The notes under the pieces were generated by a model. It was not told the origin of the DNA and did no database searches. It saw nothing but the letters and a program-made list of their open reading frames with translations. Positions 1 to 12,340 of a stretch of DNA of 64,000 bases are shown here, one piece after another. The stretch lies in NCBI RefSeq assembly GCF_002234375.1, contig NZ_NMQV01000004.1:1-64000 (forward strand). The letters are read 5' to 3'. Both the position numbers and the translations under genes were made by a program. The DNA comes from Pseudomonas fluvialis (lineage in GTDB: Bacteria; Pseudomonadota; Gammaproteobacteria; Pseudomonadales; Pseudomonadaceae). Position 1 is the stretch's first letter. Each line of letters begins with the position of its first letter.

Positions 1-3000
1 AAGCCGAAGCCGAAGCCGAAGCCGAAGCCGAAGCCGAAGCCGAAGCCGAAGCTTCCCTGCCCCTTGCCGTCGAGGCTCCGGCTGAGGCACTGGAAATGGA
101 CTTGGGCGAGCTGCCCTCGGTCGATTTTCAGCTACCCGATCTGCCGGCCGTCGAGCCGGCGCAACCTGCCAGCGAGCCGCTCAACCAGGAGGCTGAGTTC
201 AGCTTGCCGTCGCTCAGCGAAAGCGAGTGGGGTTTGCAGGACGCACTGCCGGAACTGGGCCATGCAGGACTGCAGACAGGCCTGCCAGACGCTGCTGACG
301 TGGCGCCGCTGGGCGATTCAATAGAGATGGATTTGGCTGAGCTGGCGGATGCCGAACTCAGCCTGCCGGATCTGCCGCTGCCTGAAGAAACCGCGCAACC
401 TGCTGCCGAGCTGAGCTTGCCGAACGATGCCAGCATGCCGGCACTGAGCGACAGCGAGTGGGCGATACAGGACAGTCTGCCGCAGCTGGGTGCCGAACAG
501 TTGATGGACGAGATGGCACCTGTTGATGCTGAGCCAGAGCCAGAGCCCATGGCGGCGGCAGCAATGGATGAGCAGGATTTCGAGCTGGTGGAAATCTTCC
601 TTGAGGAAGGTTTCGACATCATCGAAAGTGCGGGTGCAGCGTTGCAACGCTGGATGGCCGATACCGATAACAGCCTGGAACTGGAGTCGCTGCAGCGTGA
701 CCTGCATACCCTCAAGGGTGGTGCGCGCATGGCGGAAATCAGTGCCATTGGCGACCTGGCTCATGAGCTGGAGTTCCTCTACGAAGGCCTGGGCAATGGC
801 CGGCTGCGTGCCAGCCCGGCGCTGTTCGGCCTGTTGCAGGACTGCCATGACCGTCTGGAGCAGATGCTCGAAGCCCTGCGTGAGCGGCGCGCGCTGCCTG
901 ATGGCCAGGCGCTCATCGAACTGATCCAGCGCTTCCGGGCCAATCCCGACGAGCAGCTGAGCATGCCCACGTCGGTGCACCTGCAACCGGCGAGCGAAGA
1001 AGAGCCGCTGGTCGAAGCCGATAGCGATATCCTCGACATCTTCCTCGAAGAAGCTGAAGACCTGCTGGAGTCCATCGAGGCCGCGATCGGTCGGATGAGC
1101 GGTGGCTCCGAGGATGGCGAGGCACTGGACGATCTGTTGCGGTTGCTGCACACCCTCAAGGGCGGTGCGCGGCTGGCCGGGCAGAAGCGTCTGGGTAATA
1201 TCAGTCATGATCTGGAGCAGCATCTGACGGAGGCTCGCCGGCAGGGTCAGCCGTGGCCGGAAAGCCTGCAGGTCGACCTGCAATCGGCCTACGAAGGTTT
1301 GCAGGGCGAACTGCAACAGTTGCGCGCGCGTCTGGACGAGCAGGGCGAGCCGCCAGTGCCGGTTGCCGAGGTGGCCGCCGAGCCGTTGCGCAGCCAGCTT
1401 GCCCAGCCGATTGTCGCCGCTAGCAGTACCGCGCTGGCCCCTAGCCAGACTGCCAAGGTGCTGCCCTTTGTCCAGCAGGCCCGCGAGGCAGCCCAGGAAG
1501 CCCTGGCCCGTCGTGCGCCGCAGGAGCTGGTCAAGGTACCCGCGGAGTTGCTCGAAGGCCTGGTCAACCTGGCGGGGGAAACCTCGATTTTCCGTGGCCG
1601 CGTCGAGCAGCAGGTGAGCGACTTCAGCTTCACCCTCAGCGAGATGGAAGCGACTATCGAGCGGGTGCGCGACCAGTTGCGCCGCCTCGATACGGAAACC
1701 CAGGCGCAGATTCTCAGCCGTATCCAGGCCGAGGCGGAGCGCGTCGGCTACGAAGATTTCGACCCGCTGGAAATGGACCGCCACTCGCAACTGCAACAGC
1801 TGTCGCGTGCGCTGTTCGAATCGGCGTCCGACTTGCTCGACCTCAAGGAAACCCTGGCCACCAAGAACCGCGATGCGGAAACCCTGTTGCTGCAACAGGC
1901 ACGGGTCAATACCGAGCTGCAGGAAGGCCTGATGCGTACCCGCATGGTGCCTTTTGATCGTCTGGTGCCGCGCCTGCGGCGTATTGTCCGGCAGATCGCT
2001 GGCGAACTGGGCAAGCAGGTGGAGTTCCATGTCGGCAACGCCGAAGGGGAAATGGACCGTACCGTGCTTGAACGCATCGTTGCGCCGCTGGAACACATGC
2101 TGCGTAATGCCGTCGACCACGGTATCGAGTCACAAGAGCAGCGCCAGGCGGCCGGCAAGCCGGCGGTTGGCAGTATTCGCCTGGAGCTGGGGCGTGAAGG
2201 CGGGGATATCGTCCTGACCCTGGCCGACGATGGCGCGGGTATCCGTTTGGATGCGGTCCGCCGCAAGGCCATCGAGCGCGGCCTGATGGATGCCGATGCC
2301 AGCTTGTCCGATCAGGAGATCCTCCAGTTCATTCTCGAGGCAGGTTTCTCCACGGCCGAGAAAGTCACGCAGATTTCCGGGCGTGGCGTCGGTATGGACG
2401 TGGTGCATTCGGAAGTGAAACAGCTGGGCGGCAGCATGAGCATTGCCTCGCAGCTCGGCCAGGGAACCACCTTCACCATCCGTCTGCCGTTTACCGTGTC
2501 GGTGAACCGTGCGCTGATGGTGCTCTCCGGTGAAGACCTGTATGCCATCCCGCTGAACACCATCGAAGGTATCGTGCGGGTCTCGCCCTATGAGCTGGAG
2601 GCCTACTACGCGCCTGATGCGCCGCGCTTCGAATACGCCGGACAGGCTTATGAACTCAAGTACCTGGGCGATCTGCTGGGTAACGGCCAGCAACCCAAGC
2701 TGGTCGGGCAAAGCCTGCCGCTGCCGGTGATCCTGGTGCGTTCCAAGGAGCATGCCATGGCTGTACAGGTCGACAGCCTGGCCGGCTCCCGGGAAATTGT
2801 GGTGAAGAGCCTTGGCCCGCAATTTGCCGGCGTGCACGGCATTTCCGGGGCGACCATCCTCGGTGATGGTCGCGTGGTGGTGATTCTCGATCTGCTGGCG
2901 ACCATCCGCGCGCTGCATGCGCACCAGGCCAGCCTGCAGGCCCGCACGCGGCCGCAACTGGCGCCTGTGGCGGAGGTCGAGCAGGCCCGTCCGACGCTGG

Positions 3001-3368
3001 TCATGGTGGTGGATGACTCGGTAACCGTGCGCAAGGTCACCAGCCGTCTGCTGGAACGTAACGGTATGAACGTGCTGACCGCCAAGGACGGGGTGGATGC
3101 CATCACCCAGCTGCAGGAACACAAGCCCGACATCATGCTGCTGGATATCGAAATGCCGCGCATGGACGGTTTCGAAGTGGCGACCCTGGTGCGTCACGAC
3201 GCACATCTCAAGGACCTGCCGATCATCATGATCACTTCGCGAACCGGCGAGAAGCACCGTGAACGCGCCATGGCGATTGGCGTCAACGAATACCTGGGCA
3301 AGCCCTATCAGGAAAGCCAGCTGCTTGAAACCATCCAGCAGCTGATCAAGGACCCGCGCAATGTCTGA
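1..3368 (+). CDS. chpA: Chp system hybrid chemotaxis histidine kinase ChpA (5' partial)
   Basis: This is the C-terminal part of the CheA-like kinase that controls type IV pilus twitching motility and surface sensing. The open frame enters from position 3, so the N-terminus lies outside the window. After an Ala/Glu/Pro-rich linker there are two Hpt domains, each with a phosphorylatable His in HTLKGGAR (about nt 704 and 1148). A dimerisation and GHKL ATPase domain follows (N-box RNAVDHG near nt 2105; DDGAG and GRGVGMD motifs), then a CheW-like domain (about nt 2500-2930). A C-terminal receiver has its phospho-acceptor Asp in LLDIEMPRMDG (codon 3144-3146). P. aeruginosa ChpA is about 2,470 residues with more Hpt-like domains, which fits a large missing N-terminus. 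The stop overlaps the chpB start by 8 bases, so translation is probably coupled. Ordinary flagellar CheA is unlikely because of the multiple Hpt domains and terminal receiver. Confidence 0.9.
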   Translation, partial: AEAEAEAEAEAEAEAEASLPLAVEAPAEALEMDLGELPSVDFQLPDLPAVEPAQPASEPLNQEAEFSLPSLSESEWGLQDALPELGHAGLQTGLPDAADVAPLGDSIEMDLAELADAELSLPDLPLPEETAQPAAELSLPNDASMPALSDSEWAIQDSLPQLGAEQLMDEMAPVDAEPEPEPMAAAAMDEQDFELVEIFLEEGFDIIESAGAALQRWMADTDNSLELESLQRDLHTLKGGARMAEISAIGDLAHELEFLYEGLGNGRLRASPALFGLLQDCHDRLEQMLEALRERRALPDGQALIELIQRFRANPDEQLSMPTSVHLQPASEEEPLVEADSDILDIFLEEAEDLLESIEAAIGRMSGGSEDGEALDDLLRLLHTLKGGARLAGQKRLGNISHDLEQHLTEARRQGQPWPESLQVDLQSAYEGLQGELQQLRARLDEQGEPPVPVAEVAAEPLRSQLAQPIVAASSTALAPSQTAKVLPFVQQAREAAQEALARRAPQELVKVPAELLEGLVNLAGETSIFRGRVEQQVSDFSFTLSEMEATIERVRDQLRRLDTETQAQILSRIQAEAERVGYEDFDPLEMDRHSQLQQLSRALFESASDLLDLKETLATKNRDAETLLLQQARVNTELQEGLMRTRMVPFDRLVPRLRRIVRQIAGELGKQVEFHVGNAEGEMDRTVLERIVAPLEHMLRNAVDHGIESQEQRQAAGKPAVGSIRLELGREGGDIVLTLADDGAGIRLDAVRRKAIERGLMDADASLSDQEILQFILEAGFSTAEKVTQISGRGVGMDVVHSEVKQLGGSMSIASQLGQGTTFTIRLPFTVSVNRALMVLSGEDLYAIPLNTIEGIVRVSPYELEAYYAPDAPRFEYAGQAYELKYLGDLLGNGQQPKLVGQSLPLPVILVRSKEHAMAVQVDSLAGSREIVVKSLGPQFAGVHGISGATILGDGRVVVILDLLATIRALHAHQASLQARTRPQLAPVAEVEQARPTLVMVVDDSVTVRKVTSRLLERNGMNVLTAKDGVDAITQLQEHKPDIMLLDIEMPRMDGFEVATLVRHDAHLKDLPIIMITSRTGEKHRERAMAIGVNEYLGKPYQESQLLETIQQLIKDPRNV
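3..50 (+). repeat. In-frame hexanucleotide tandem repeat, eight GCCGAA units
   Basis: Eight perfect GCCGAA copies run to the left edge of the window, so the true array may be longer. In the reading frame of the chemotaxis kinase gene they encode alternating Ala-Glu, an acidic, helix-prone linker. Because the unit is six bases, gain or loss of copies would change linker length without breaking the frame. Confidence 0.95.
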
Positions 3369-4380
3369 TAAAACCGCTGCACGGATTGCCGTGCTCGCCG
3401 ACACCTCGCTGCAACGTCATGTGCTGCAACAGGCACTGACCGGCAACGGTTACCAGGTGGTGCTCAACAGCGACCCCGGGAAGATCGACCAGGACAGCCT
3501 GGCGGCCTGTGATACGGACCTGTGGCTGGTCGACCTGGCCCAGTCGGAAGACTCGCCACTGGTCGATGAGCTGCTGGAGAATGCCAGTGCTCCGGTGTTG
3601 TTCGGCGAGGGGCACGCTCCCGAGCGGCATTCGGAAAACTACCCGCGTTGGGAGCGCAGCCTGTTCAGCAAGGTCAAACGCCTGGTCGGTGATCCTACCG
3701 CGGCAGTTGGCCCCAGCTTGCAGGCCCTGCTTGACGAGGGGCAGCGACCGAGCCGCCTGAACCTTCCCGAAGCGTTGGCCGAAGCCCCCTTGCAGGCTGG
3801 CGCGCCGGCGCGCCAGGTATGGCTGCTGGCGGCTTCGCTGGGTGGTCCGGTAGCGGTCAAGGCGTTTCTCGATGCCTTGCCCGGTGGTTTGCCGCTGGCC
3901 TTTCTGTATGCCCAGCACATCGATGCGGCCTTCGAAGCCAGTCTGCCCCAGGCGGTTGGCCGGCACAGCCAGTGGAGTGTCAACCCGGTACGCCAGGGCG
4001 ACCAGCCGCGCTGTGGCGAAGTATTGGTGGTGCCGGTCAGTCACGAACTGGCCTTTGGCGACGAGGGCCAGATGCTGGTCACCGAGCGCGCCTGGCAGGA
4101 GCCCTACAGCCCGTCCATCGACCAGATGATGCTTAACCTGGCACAGGCCTATGGCAGCCAGTGCGGCGTCATTGTGTTCAGTGGCATGGGCAGTGACGGC
4201 AGCGCAGCCGCTGCCTACGTCAAGCGCCAGGGTGGCGAGATCTGGACCCAGCGTTCGGAGAGCTGTATCTGCCCGAGCATGCCCGACAGCCTGCGTGAGG
4301 GTGGTTTCAGCAGTTTCAGCGGCGATCCGCGCGAACTGGCTGCTGCCCTTGTCGATCACCTTGCCGCCCAGTGCGCCTGA
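3361..4380 (+). CDS. chpB: Chp system protein-glutamate methylesterase ChpB
   Basis: CheB-family methylesterase, 339 residues, expected to demethylate the Chp pathway receptor and so tune pilus signalling. The C-terminal catalytic domain starts near residue 150 and has the expected triad: Ser159 in AASLGG, His186 in AQHID and Asp279 in GMGSDG. The N-terminal 120 residues have a receiver-like outline (candidate Asp in LWLVDL), but the acidic pocket and later Thr/Lys positions are poorly conserved, so phosphorylation control may be weak or lost. It overlaps chpA and is followed by chpC after 16 bases, which indicates one operon. Confidence 0.88.
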   Translation: MSDKTAARIAVLADTSLQRHVLQQALTGNGYQVVLNSDPGKIDQDSLAACDTDLWLVDLAQSEDSPLVDELLENASAPVLFGEGHAPERHSENYPRWERSLFSKVKRLVGDPTAAVGPSLQALLDEGQRPSRLNLPEALAEAPLQAGAPARQVWLLAASLGGPVAVKAFLDALPGGLPLAFLYAQHIDAAFEASLPQAVGRHSQWSVNPVRQGDQPRCGEVLVVPVSHELAFGDEGQMLVTERAWQEPYSPSIDQMMLNLAQAYGSQCGVIVFSGMGSDGSAAAAYVKRQGGEIWTQRSESCICPSMPDSLREGGFSSFSGDPRELAAALVDHLAAQCA

Positions 4381-4396
4381 GCCGGAAACCACGCCC

Positions 4397-4873
4397 ATGA
4401 GCCAAGCCGTAGCTACCCGTGACGAGGCCAGCGAAGTCCTGACCGCGCTGCTGATTCCCCTGGCTGACCGCCAGTTGCTGCTGCCCAACACGGCGGTTGC
4501 TGAACTGATTGCCTATCGCTCGCCGATTACCAGTGACGGCATGCCTGACTGGTTTCTTGGGCAGATCGCCTGGCGTGACCTGAGTCTGCCCCTGCTGTCC
4601 TTCGAGCTGGCCAGTGGGGGTTCGCAACCGCCGCGAGAGGACGTGCGGGTTGCCGTGCTGAACGCGATTGGCGGACGGCCGCTGCTCAAGTTCATTGCCT
4701 TGCTGGTGCAGGGTATCCCCCATGCACAGAAGGTTTCCAGCGATCTGCCGCGCGCCGACGTGGCCCTGGCACCCCTGGAGCTGGATGCCGTGCAGCTGGG
4801 CGAGCAGGTCGCGCGCATTCCCGATCTGCTGGCGCTGGAGCAGTTGCTGGCGGATGCCGGACTGATCGAATAA
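4397..4873 (+). CDS. chpC: Chp system CheW-like coupling protein ChpC
   Basis: CheW-like protein of 158 residues, expected to link a chemoreceptor to ChpA. The start at 4397 gives the usual family length; the longer upstream reading frame would run far into chpB. CheW features are the early segment LLIPLADRQLLLP followed by an IAWRDLSLPLLSFE segment typical of the beta-barrel core. It is the third gene of the chp operon seen here. In P. aeruginosa chpC is followed, as I recall, by the regulator gene chpD and chpE. Here the next gene is instead an esterase that normally sits beside parE. Confidence 0.85.
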   Translation: MSQAVATRDEASEVLTALLIPLADRQLLLPNTAVAELIAYRSPITSDGMPDWFLGQIAWRDLSLPLLSFELASGGSQPPREDVRVAVLNAIGGRPLLKFIALLVQGIPHAQKVSSDLPRADVALAPLELDAVQLGEQVARIPDLLALEQLLADAGLIE

Positions 4874-4916
4874 GCCGCGCTGCGCGGGTCGTCCGGCGGC
4901 CCGTCGCCCCGGGTAG

Positions 4917-5531
4917 ATGACGGTGAGTCCGCTTCTTTATATCCATGGCCTGAACAGTTCTCCGGCTTCCAGCAAGGCGCGTATCCTGCAAGCGGTCATG
5001 CAGCGTATTGGTCTGGCCGGGCAATTGCGTATTCCCGCGTTGCATCATCATCCACGCCAGGCCATCGCCCAGTTGCAGCAGGCCATCGCCGAGCTGGGGC
5101 GGCCCTTGCTGGTCGGCAGCTCGCTGGGTGGCTACTATGCAACCTTCCTGGCCCGCCAGCACGACCTGCCGATGCTGCTGATCAATCCGGCGGTGTTGCC
5201 ACACCGGCGTTTTGCCGGGTATCTGGGCGAGCAGTGCAACCATTACACTGGCGAGCGCTGGTGGCTGGATGAAACGCATGTACAGGCGCTGGCCGAGCTG
5301 GAGGTGCCGCCGCCCGAGGCGCCGGCGCGTTGCCAGGTCTGGCTGCAGACGGCCGACGAAACCCTCGACTACCGCGAGGCTGAGCGTTACTACCGTGCCT
5401 GCGCGCTGACCATCGAGGCCGGCGGTGAGCACGGTTTTGCCGGCTTTGCCCTGCACGTGCCACGCCTGCTGGCATTTGCCGGCATCGCCGCCGAACACTG
5501 GCGGCACCTGGATTTTTCCGCGTTCAACTGA
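4917..5531 (+). CDS. yqiA: YqiA/YcfP-family alpha/beta-hydrolase esterase
   Basis: A 204-residue cytoplasmic alpha/beta hydrolase of the YqiA family, reported to hydrolyse short acyl esters; the natural substrate is not known. Family marks are the N-terminal YIHGLNSSP oxyanion segment, the nucleophile elbow GSSLGGYYA (Ser near residue 67), a later acidic residue in QTADETLD and a His near the C-terminus in GGEHGF. The start ATG lies in GTAGATGACGG with only a poor ribosome site. The gene ends 15 bases before parE, the usual neighbour in Pseudomonas and enterobacteria, so it probably belongs to the parE operon. Confidence 0.85.
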   Translation: MTVSPLLYIHGLNSSPASSKARILQAVMQRIGLAGQLRIPALHHHPRQAIAQLQQAIAELGRPLLVGSSLGGYYATFLARQHDLPMLLINPAVLPHRRFAGYLGEQCNHYTGERWWLDETHVQALAELEVPPPEAPARCQVWLQTADETLDYREAERYYRACALTIEAGGEHGFAGFALHVPRLLAFAGIAAEHWRHLDFSAFN

Positions 5532-8418
<2,887 letters not shown>

Positions 8419-8422
<4 letters not shown>

Positions 8423-8940
8423 CGGCGACGACCCTGCGCTACGCCAACCGGGTGATGCTGATCGTTGCCTGGCTGGCCGCCTTGTTGCTGGCGACGCAAT
8501 TCTTCGCCCGCTGGGAGGAGCGCCGCGAGCATCCCAATCGCGAGCCGCTGTCGCGTCAGGGCGAGGGTTTTGTTGAAGTTCAGCTGGCCAGCAGCCGGGG
8601 TGGTCATTACCTGTTGGACGGGCAGATCAATGGTCAGCGCGTGACCCTGTTACTGGATACCGGCGCCACCGCCGTGGCGGTGCCTCAGACGCTGGCCGCA
8701 ACGCTCGGCCTGCAGCCTGGCGCAACGCTTAGCGTGCGCACGGCTAACGGCACGGTCCAGGCCTGGCGTACGCAGATTGACCGGCTGCAGCTGGGCGCCA
8801 TCGAGTTACGTGACGTTGCCGCGCTGATCACCCCCGCCATGGAGGGCGATCAGGTGCTGTTGGGCATGAGCGCCCTGAAACGTCTGGAATTTACCCAGCG
8901 CGACGGCCAGTTGCTGTTGCGCCAAACCACCTTGCCATGA
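8419..8940 (+). CDS. Membrane-anchored retropepsin-like aspartic protease (TIGR02281 type)
   Basis: A 173-residue protein with one N-terminal membrane span (about residues 12-28) and a periplasmic domain. The active-site triplet is clear in [13 protein letters not shown] (Asp near residue 79), the hallmark of clan AA retropepsin-like proteases, which work as dimers. A second strand [12 protein letters not shown] and the [12 protein letters not shown] element complete the fold. The substrate is unknown. It overlaps the upstream gene by four bases (ATGA) and ends seven bases before parC, so it is co-transcribed with the topoisomerase IV genes. Confidence 0.8.
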
Positions 8941-8947
8941 GGCCCGC

Positions 8948-11206
8948 ATGAGCCAAACCCTCGACCTTAGCCTGGACGGCGTAGAGCGCCGCTCGTTGGC
9001 CGACTTTACCGAGAAGGCCTACCTCAACTATTCCATGTACGTGATCATGGACCGCGCCCTGCCGCATATCGGCGATGGCCTGAAGCCCGTGCAGCGGCGC
9101 ATCGTCTATGCCATGAGCGAGCTGGGCCTGGACGCCGACGCCAAGCACAAGAAGTCGGCGCGTACCGTCGGTGACGTGCTCGGCAAGTTCCACCCGCACG
9201 GCGACATCGCCTGCTACGAGGCCATGGTGCTGATGGCGCAGCCGTTCAGCTACCGCTACACGCTGGTCGACGGCCAGGGCAACTGGGGTGCGCCGGACGA
9301 TCCCAAGTCCTTCGCCGCCATGCGTTACACCGAGGCGCGGCTGTCGCGTTACTCGGAAGTGCTGCTCAGCGAACTGGGCCAGGGCACGGTGGACTGGGTG
9401 CCGAACTTCGACGGCACCCTGGACGAGCCGGCCACCCTGCCGGCGCGGTTGCCCAACCTGCTGCTCAACGGCACAACGGGGATTGCAGTCGGCATGGCCA
9501 CCGATGTGCCGCCGCATAACCTCAGGGAAGTGGCGTCGGCCTGCGTGCGCCTGCTCGATGAGCCGAGCGCCACGGTCGAGCAGCTCTGCGAGCACATCCA
9601 GGGCCCGGACTTCCCCACCGAAGCCGAGGTCATCACGCCCAAGGCCGATCTGCTGAAGATCTACGAAACCGGCCGTGGTTCGGTGCGCATGCGTGCCGTA
9701 TACCGCGTGGAAGACGGCGATATCGTGGTCACCGCGTTGCCGCACCAGGTCTCCGGAGCCAAGGTGCTGGAGCAGATCGCCGCGCAGATGCAGGCCAAGA
9801 AGCTGCCGATGGTCGCCGACCTGCGCGACGAGTCGGACCACGAGAACCCTTGCCGCATCGTGATCATCCCGCGCTCCAACCGGGTGGATGCCGACGAGCT
9901 GATGACTCACCTGTTCGCCACCACCGACCTGGAAAGCTCCTACCGGGTCAACACCAACGTCATCGGGCTCGACGGCAAGCCGCAGGTGAAAGACCTGCGC
10001 ACCCTGCTCAGCGAATGGCTGGTCTACCGCGTCGGCACCGTGCGCCGCCGCCTGCAGTTCCGCCTGGACAAGGTGGAGAAGCGCCTGCACCTGTTGGAAG
10101 GCCTGCTGGTGGCCTTCCTCAACCTGGACGAAGTGATCCATATCATCCGCACCGAGGATTCGCCCAAGCCGGTGCTGATGGCGCGCTTCGGCCTGACCGA
10201 GGTGCAGGCCGACTACATCCTCGACACCCGCCTGCGTCAGCTGGCGCGGCTGGAAGAGATGAAGATCCGTGGCGAGCAGGACGAGCTGGCCAAGGAGCGC
10301 GACAAGCTGCTGGCCCTGCTCGGCAGCGAAGCCAAGCTGAAGAAACTGGTGCGTCAGGAAATCCTCGACGACGCCGAGAAGTACGGCGATGCCCGCCGCT
10401 CGCCGATCGTCGCCCGCGCCGAGGCCCGCGCCCTCAGCGAAACCGAGCTGATGCCGACCGAGCCGGTCACCGTGGTGCTCTCGGAAAAAGGCTGGGTACG
10501 CTGCGCCAAGGGCCACGACATCGACGCCACCGGCCTGTCCTACAAGGCCGGCGACGGCTTCAAGGCCGCCGCGCCCGGCCGCTCGAATCAGTACGCGGTG
10601 TTTATCGACTCCACCGGGCGCAGCTACTCGCTGGCTGCGCATTCGTTGCCGTCGGCGCGTGGCCAGGGTGAGCCGCTCACCGGCCGTCTGCAACCGCCGC
10701 CCGGCGCGACCTTCGAATGCCTGCTGCTGCCCGATGACAATGCCCTGTATGTGATCGCCTCGGACGCCGGCTACGGCTTCCTGGTCAAGGGCGAAGACCT
10801 GCAGGCCAAGAACAAGTCGGGCAAGGCCCTGCTCAGCCTGCCGGAAGGCGCGCGGGTGATGGCGCCACGTTTGGCCGGCAGCCGTGACAGCGACTGGCTG
10901 GCGGCGGTGACCAGCGAGGGCCGCCTGCTGGTGTTCAAGGTCGCCGACCTGCCGCAGCTGGCCAAGGGCAAGGGCAACAAGATCATCGGCATCCCCGGCG
11001 AACGGGTGGCCAGCCGTGAGGAGTACCTGACCGACCTGGCCGTGCTCGGCGAGGGCTGTGCCCTGGTCTTGCAGGCCGGCAAGCGTACCCTGACCCTCAA
11101 GCCGGATGACCTGGAACACTACAAGGGTGAGCGTGGCCGGCGTGGCAACAAGCTGCCGCGTGGCTTCCAGCGCGTCGATGGCTTGCTGGTCGAGGCATTG
11201 GGCTAA
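8948..11206 (+). CDS. parC: DNA topoisomerase IV subunit A, with Ile at the quinolone-resistance Ser position
   Basis: Breakage-reunion subunit of topoisomerase IV, 752 residues, partner of ParE. The catalytic tyrosine lies in [11 protein letters not shown], and the winged-helix segment contains [11 protein letters not shown]. The C-terminal half has the beta-pinwheel DNA-wrapping repeats. In the helix that contacts quinolones the sequence is [12 protein letters not shown]: codon 87 (9206-9208) is ATC, Ile, where E. coli (Ser80) and P. aeruginosa (Ser87) have Ser. The Glu four residues later is kept. Ser-to-Ile at this site is a classic fluoroquinolone-resistance change. The ABC permease gene follows immediately after the stop. 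Confidence 0.97.
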   Translation: MSQTLDLSLDGVERRSLADFTEKAYLNYSMYVIMDRALPHIGDGLKPVQRRIVYAMSELGLDADAKHKKSARTVGDVLGKFHPHGDIACYEAMVLMAQPFSYRYTLVDGQGNWGAPDDPKSFAAMRYTEARLSRYSEVLLSELGQGTVDWVPNFDGTLDEPATLPARLPNLLLNGTTGIAVGMATDVPPHNLREVASACVRLLDEPSATVEQLCEHIQGPDFPTEAEVITPKADLLKIYETGRGSVRMRAVYRVEDGDIVVTALPHQVSGAKVLEQIAAQMQAKKLPMVADLRDESDHENPCRIVIIPRSNRVDADELMTHLFATTDLESSYRVNTNVIGLDGKPQVKDLRTLLSEWLVYRVGTVRRRLQFRLDKVEKRLHLLEGLLVAFLNLDEVIHIIRTEDSPKPVLMARFGLTEVQADYILDTRLRQLARLEEMKIRGEQDELAKERDKLLALLGSEAKLKKLVRQEILDDAEKYGDARRSPIVARAEARALSETELMPTEPVTVVLSEKGWVRCAKGHDIDATGLSYKAGDGFKAAAPGRSNQYAVFIDSTGRSYSLAAHSLPSARGQGEPLTGRLQPPPGATFECLLLPDDNALYVIASDAGYGFLVKGEDLQAKNKSGKALLSLPEGARVMAPRLAGSRDSDWLAAVTSEGRLLVFKVADLPQLAKGKGNKIIGIPGERVASREEYLTDLAVLGEGCALVLQAGKRTLTLKPDDLEHYKGERGRRGNKLPRGFQRVDGLLVEALG

Positions 11207-12340
11207 GTGATGGCCGGCCCTGGCGAACCCGCCGAGCTGCGCTGGCAGGCGGCCGCAGATGGCCAGTTGCTGCTCTGCCTGAGCGGTGCCTGGACCCTGC
11301 AGCAGGCCAAGCCGGACTTGCCGGCGCTCTGGCAGAGCCGCCCACGCGGGCAGACCGAGGTGCAGCTGGCGGTACAGCCTTCGGCCTGGGACAGTAGCCT
11401 GCTGGCTGCCCTGCGGCGTTTGCAGCAGCTGGCCGAGGCCGATGGCTTGCGCGTGCATTGGCTAACCCTCCCGGAGGGGGTGGAGCGCCTGCTGCAGATG
11501 GCCGCCACGCCTTCGGTGCAGGCCCAGGCCAAGGCACCGCCGCGTTACGGCTGGGTGGCTCGTCTGGGCTTGTTGCAGCTGGGGCTGCTGGGCAGTCTGC
11601 GTCAGGCCTGCCAGTTCGTCGGCGAGGTGGTGCTGGCGCTCGGTCGCCTGGCCAGCGGGCGGGCGCGTATGCGCAGCGGCGACTTCTGGCTGGCCCTGCA
11701 GCAATGTGGGCCGGGTGCCCTGCCGATTGTCGCGCTGATCGCCAGCCTGGTGGGGTTGATCCTCGCCTTCGTCGGTGCCGCCCAGCTGGAGGCCTTCGGT
11801 GCCCAGCTGTATATCGCCAACATGGTGGCCATCGGCATGACCCGCGAGATGGGCGCGCTGATGACCGCGGTGATCATGGCCGGGCGCACCGGCGCGGCCT
11901 ATGCTGCGGAGCTGGGCAGCATGCAGGCCAACGAGGAAGTGGATGCACTGAAGACCTTTGGCTTTCCGCCGCTGGAGTTTCTCGTTCTGCCACGCCTGCT
12001 GGCGCTACTGGTGGCCATGCCGGTGCTCTGCGTGTTCGCCGATGTGCTGGGTATCTTTGGTGGCTTTGTCATCGGTGCCGGGCTGTTCGATATTTCCGCG
12101 CCGCTGTACCTGGCGCAAAGCCTGGAAATGCTCAGCCTGACCGACTTTCTCATCGGTATCTTCAAGAGCCTGGTGTTTGCCGTGCTGATCGGCCTGATCG
12201 GCTGTCACTACGGCCTGGCCAGCGGGCGTAACGCCCAGGCGGTCGGTCAGGCGACCACCCGTGCGGTGGTCAGTATCATCGTGGCCCTGGTGGTCAGCGA
12301 CGCGCTGATCACCCTGATCTGTACACGGCTGGGCATCTGA
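11207..12340 (+). CDS. MlaE-family lipid ABC transporter permease with N-terminal STAS-like domain
   Basis: A 377-residue inner-membrane permease. Residues 1-105 look like a STAS domain (short strands and helices, no membrane span); from about residue 125 the MlaE fold begins with several hydrophobic helices, including the conserved EMGALMTAVIMAGRTGAAYAAE-like core around residues 215-240. MlaE proteins pair with an ATPase and an MCE protein to move phospholipids or other lipids between the membranes. The GTG at 11207 directly abuts the parC stop; an ATG at 11210 is the next codon and is an equally good start. The ATPase gene overlaps the stop by one base. Confidence 0.88.
   Translation: MMAGPGEPAELRWQAAADGQLLLCLSGAWTLQQAKPDLPALWQSRPRGQTEVQLAVQPSAWDSSLLAALRRLQQLAEADGLRVHWLTLPEGVERLLQMAATPSVQAQAKAPPRYGWVARLGLLQLGLLGSLRQACQFVGEVVLALGRLASGRARMRSGDFWLALQQCGPGALPIVALIASLVGLILAFVGAAQLEAFGAQLYIANMVAIGMTREMGALMTAVIMAGRTGAAYAAELGSMQANEEVDALKTFGFPPLEFLVLPRLLALLVAMPVLCVFADVLGIFGGFVIGAGLFDISAPLYLAQSLEMLSLTDFLIGIFKSLVFAVLIGLIGCHYGLASGRNAQAVGQATTRAVVSIIVALVVSDALITLICTRLGI

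Noticed and set aside
1-50. Possible CRISPR or intergenic satellite
   Set aside because: The unit is only six bases without spacers and is in frame inside chpA, so it is a coding microsatellite.
8891-11458. 855-codon open frame antisense to parC
   Set aside because: Same reason: a shadow of parC, with a low-complexity, Gln/Leu/Gly-rich translation.
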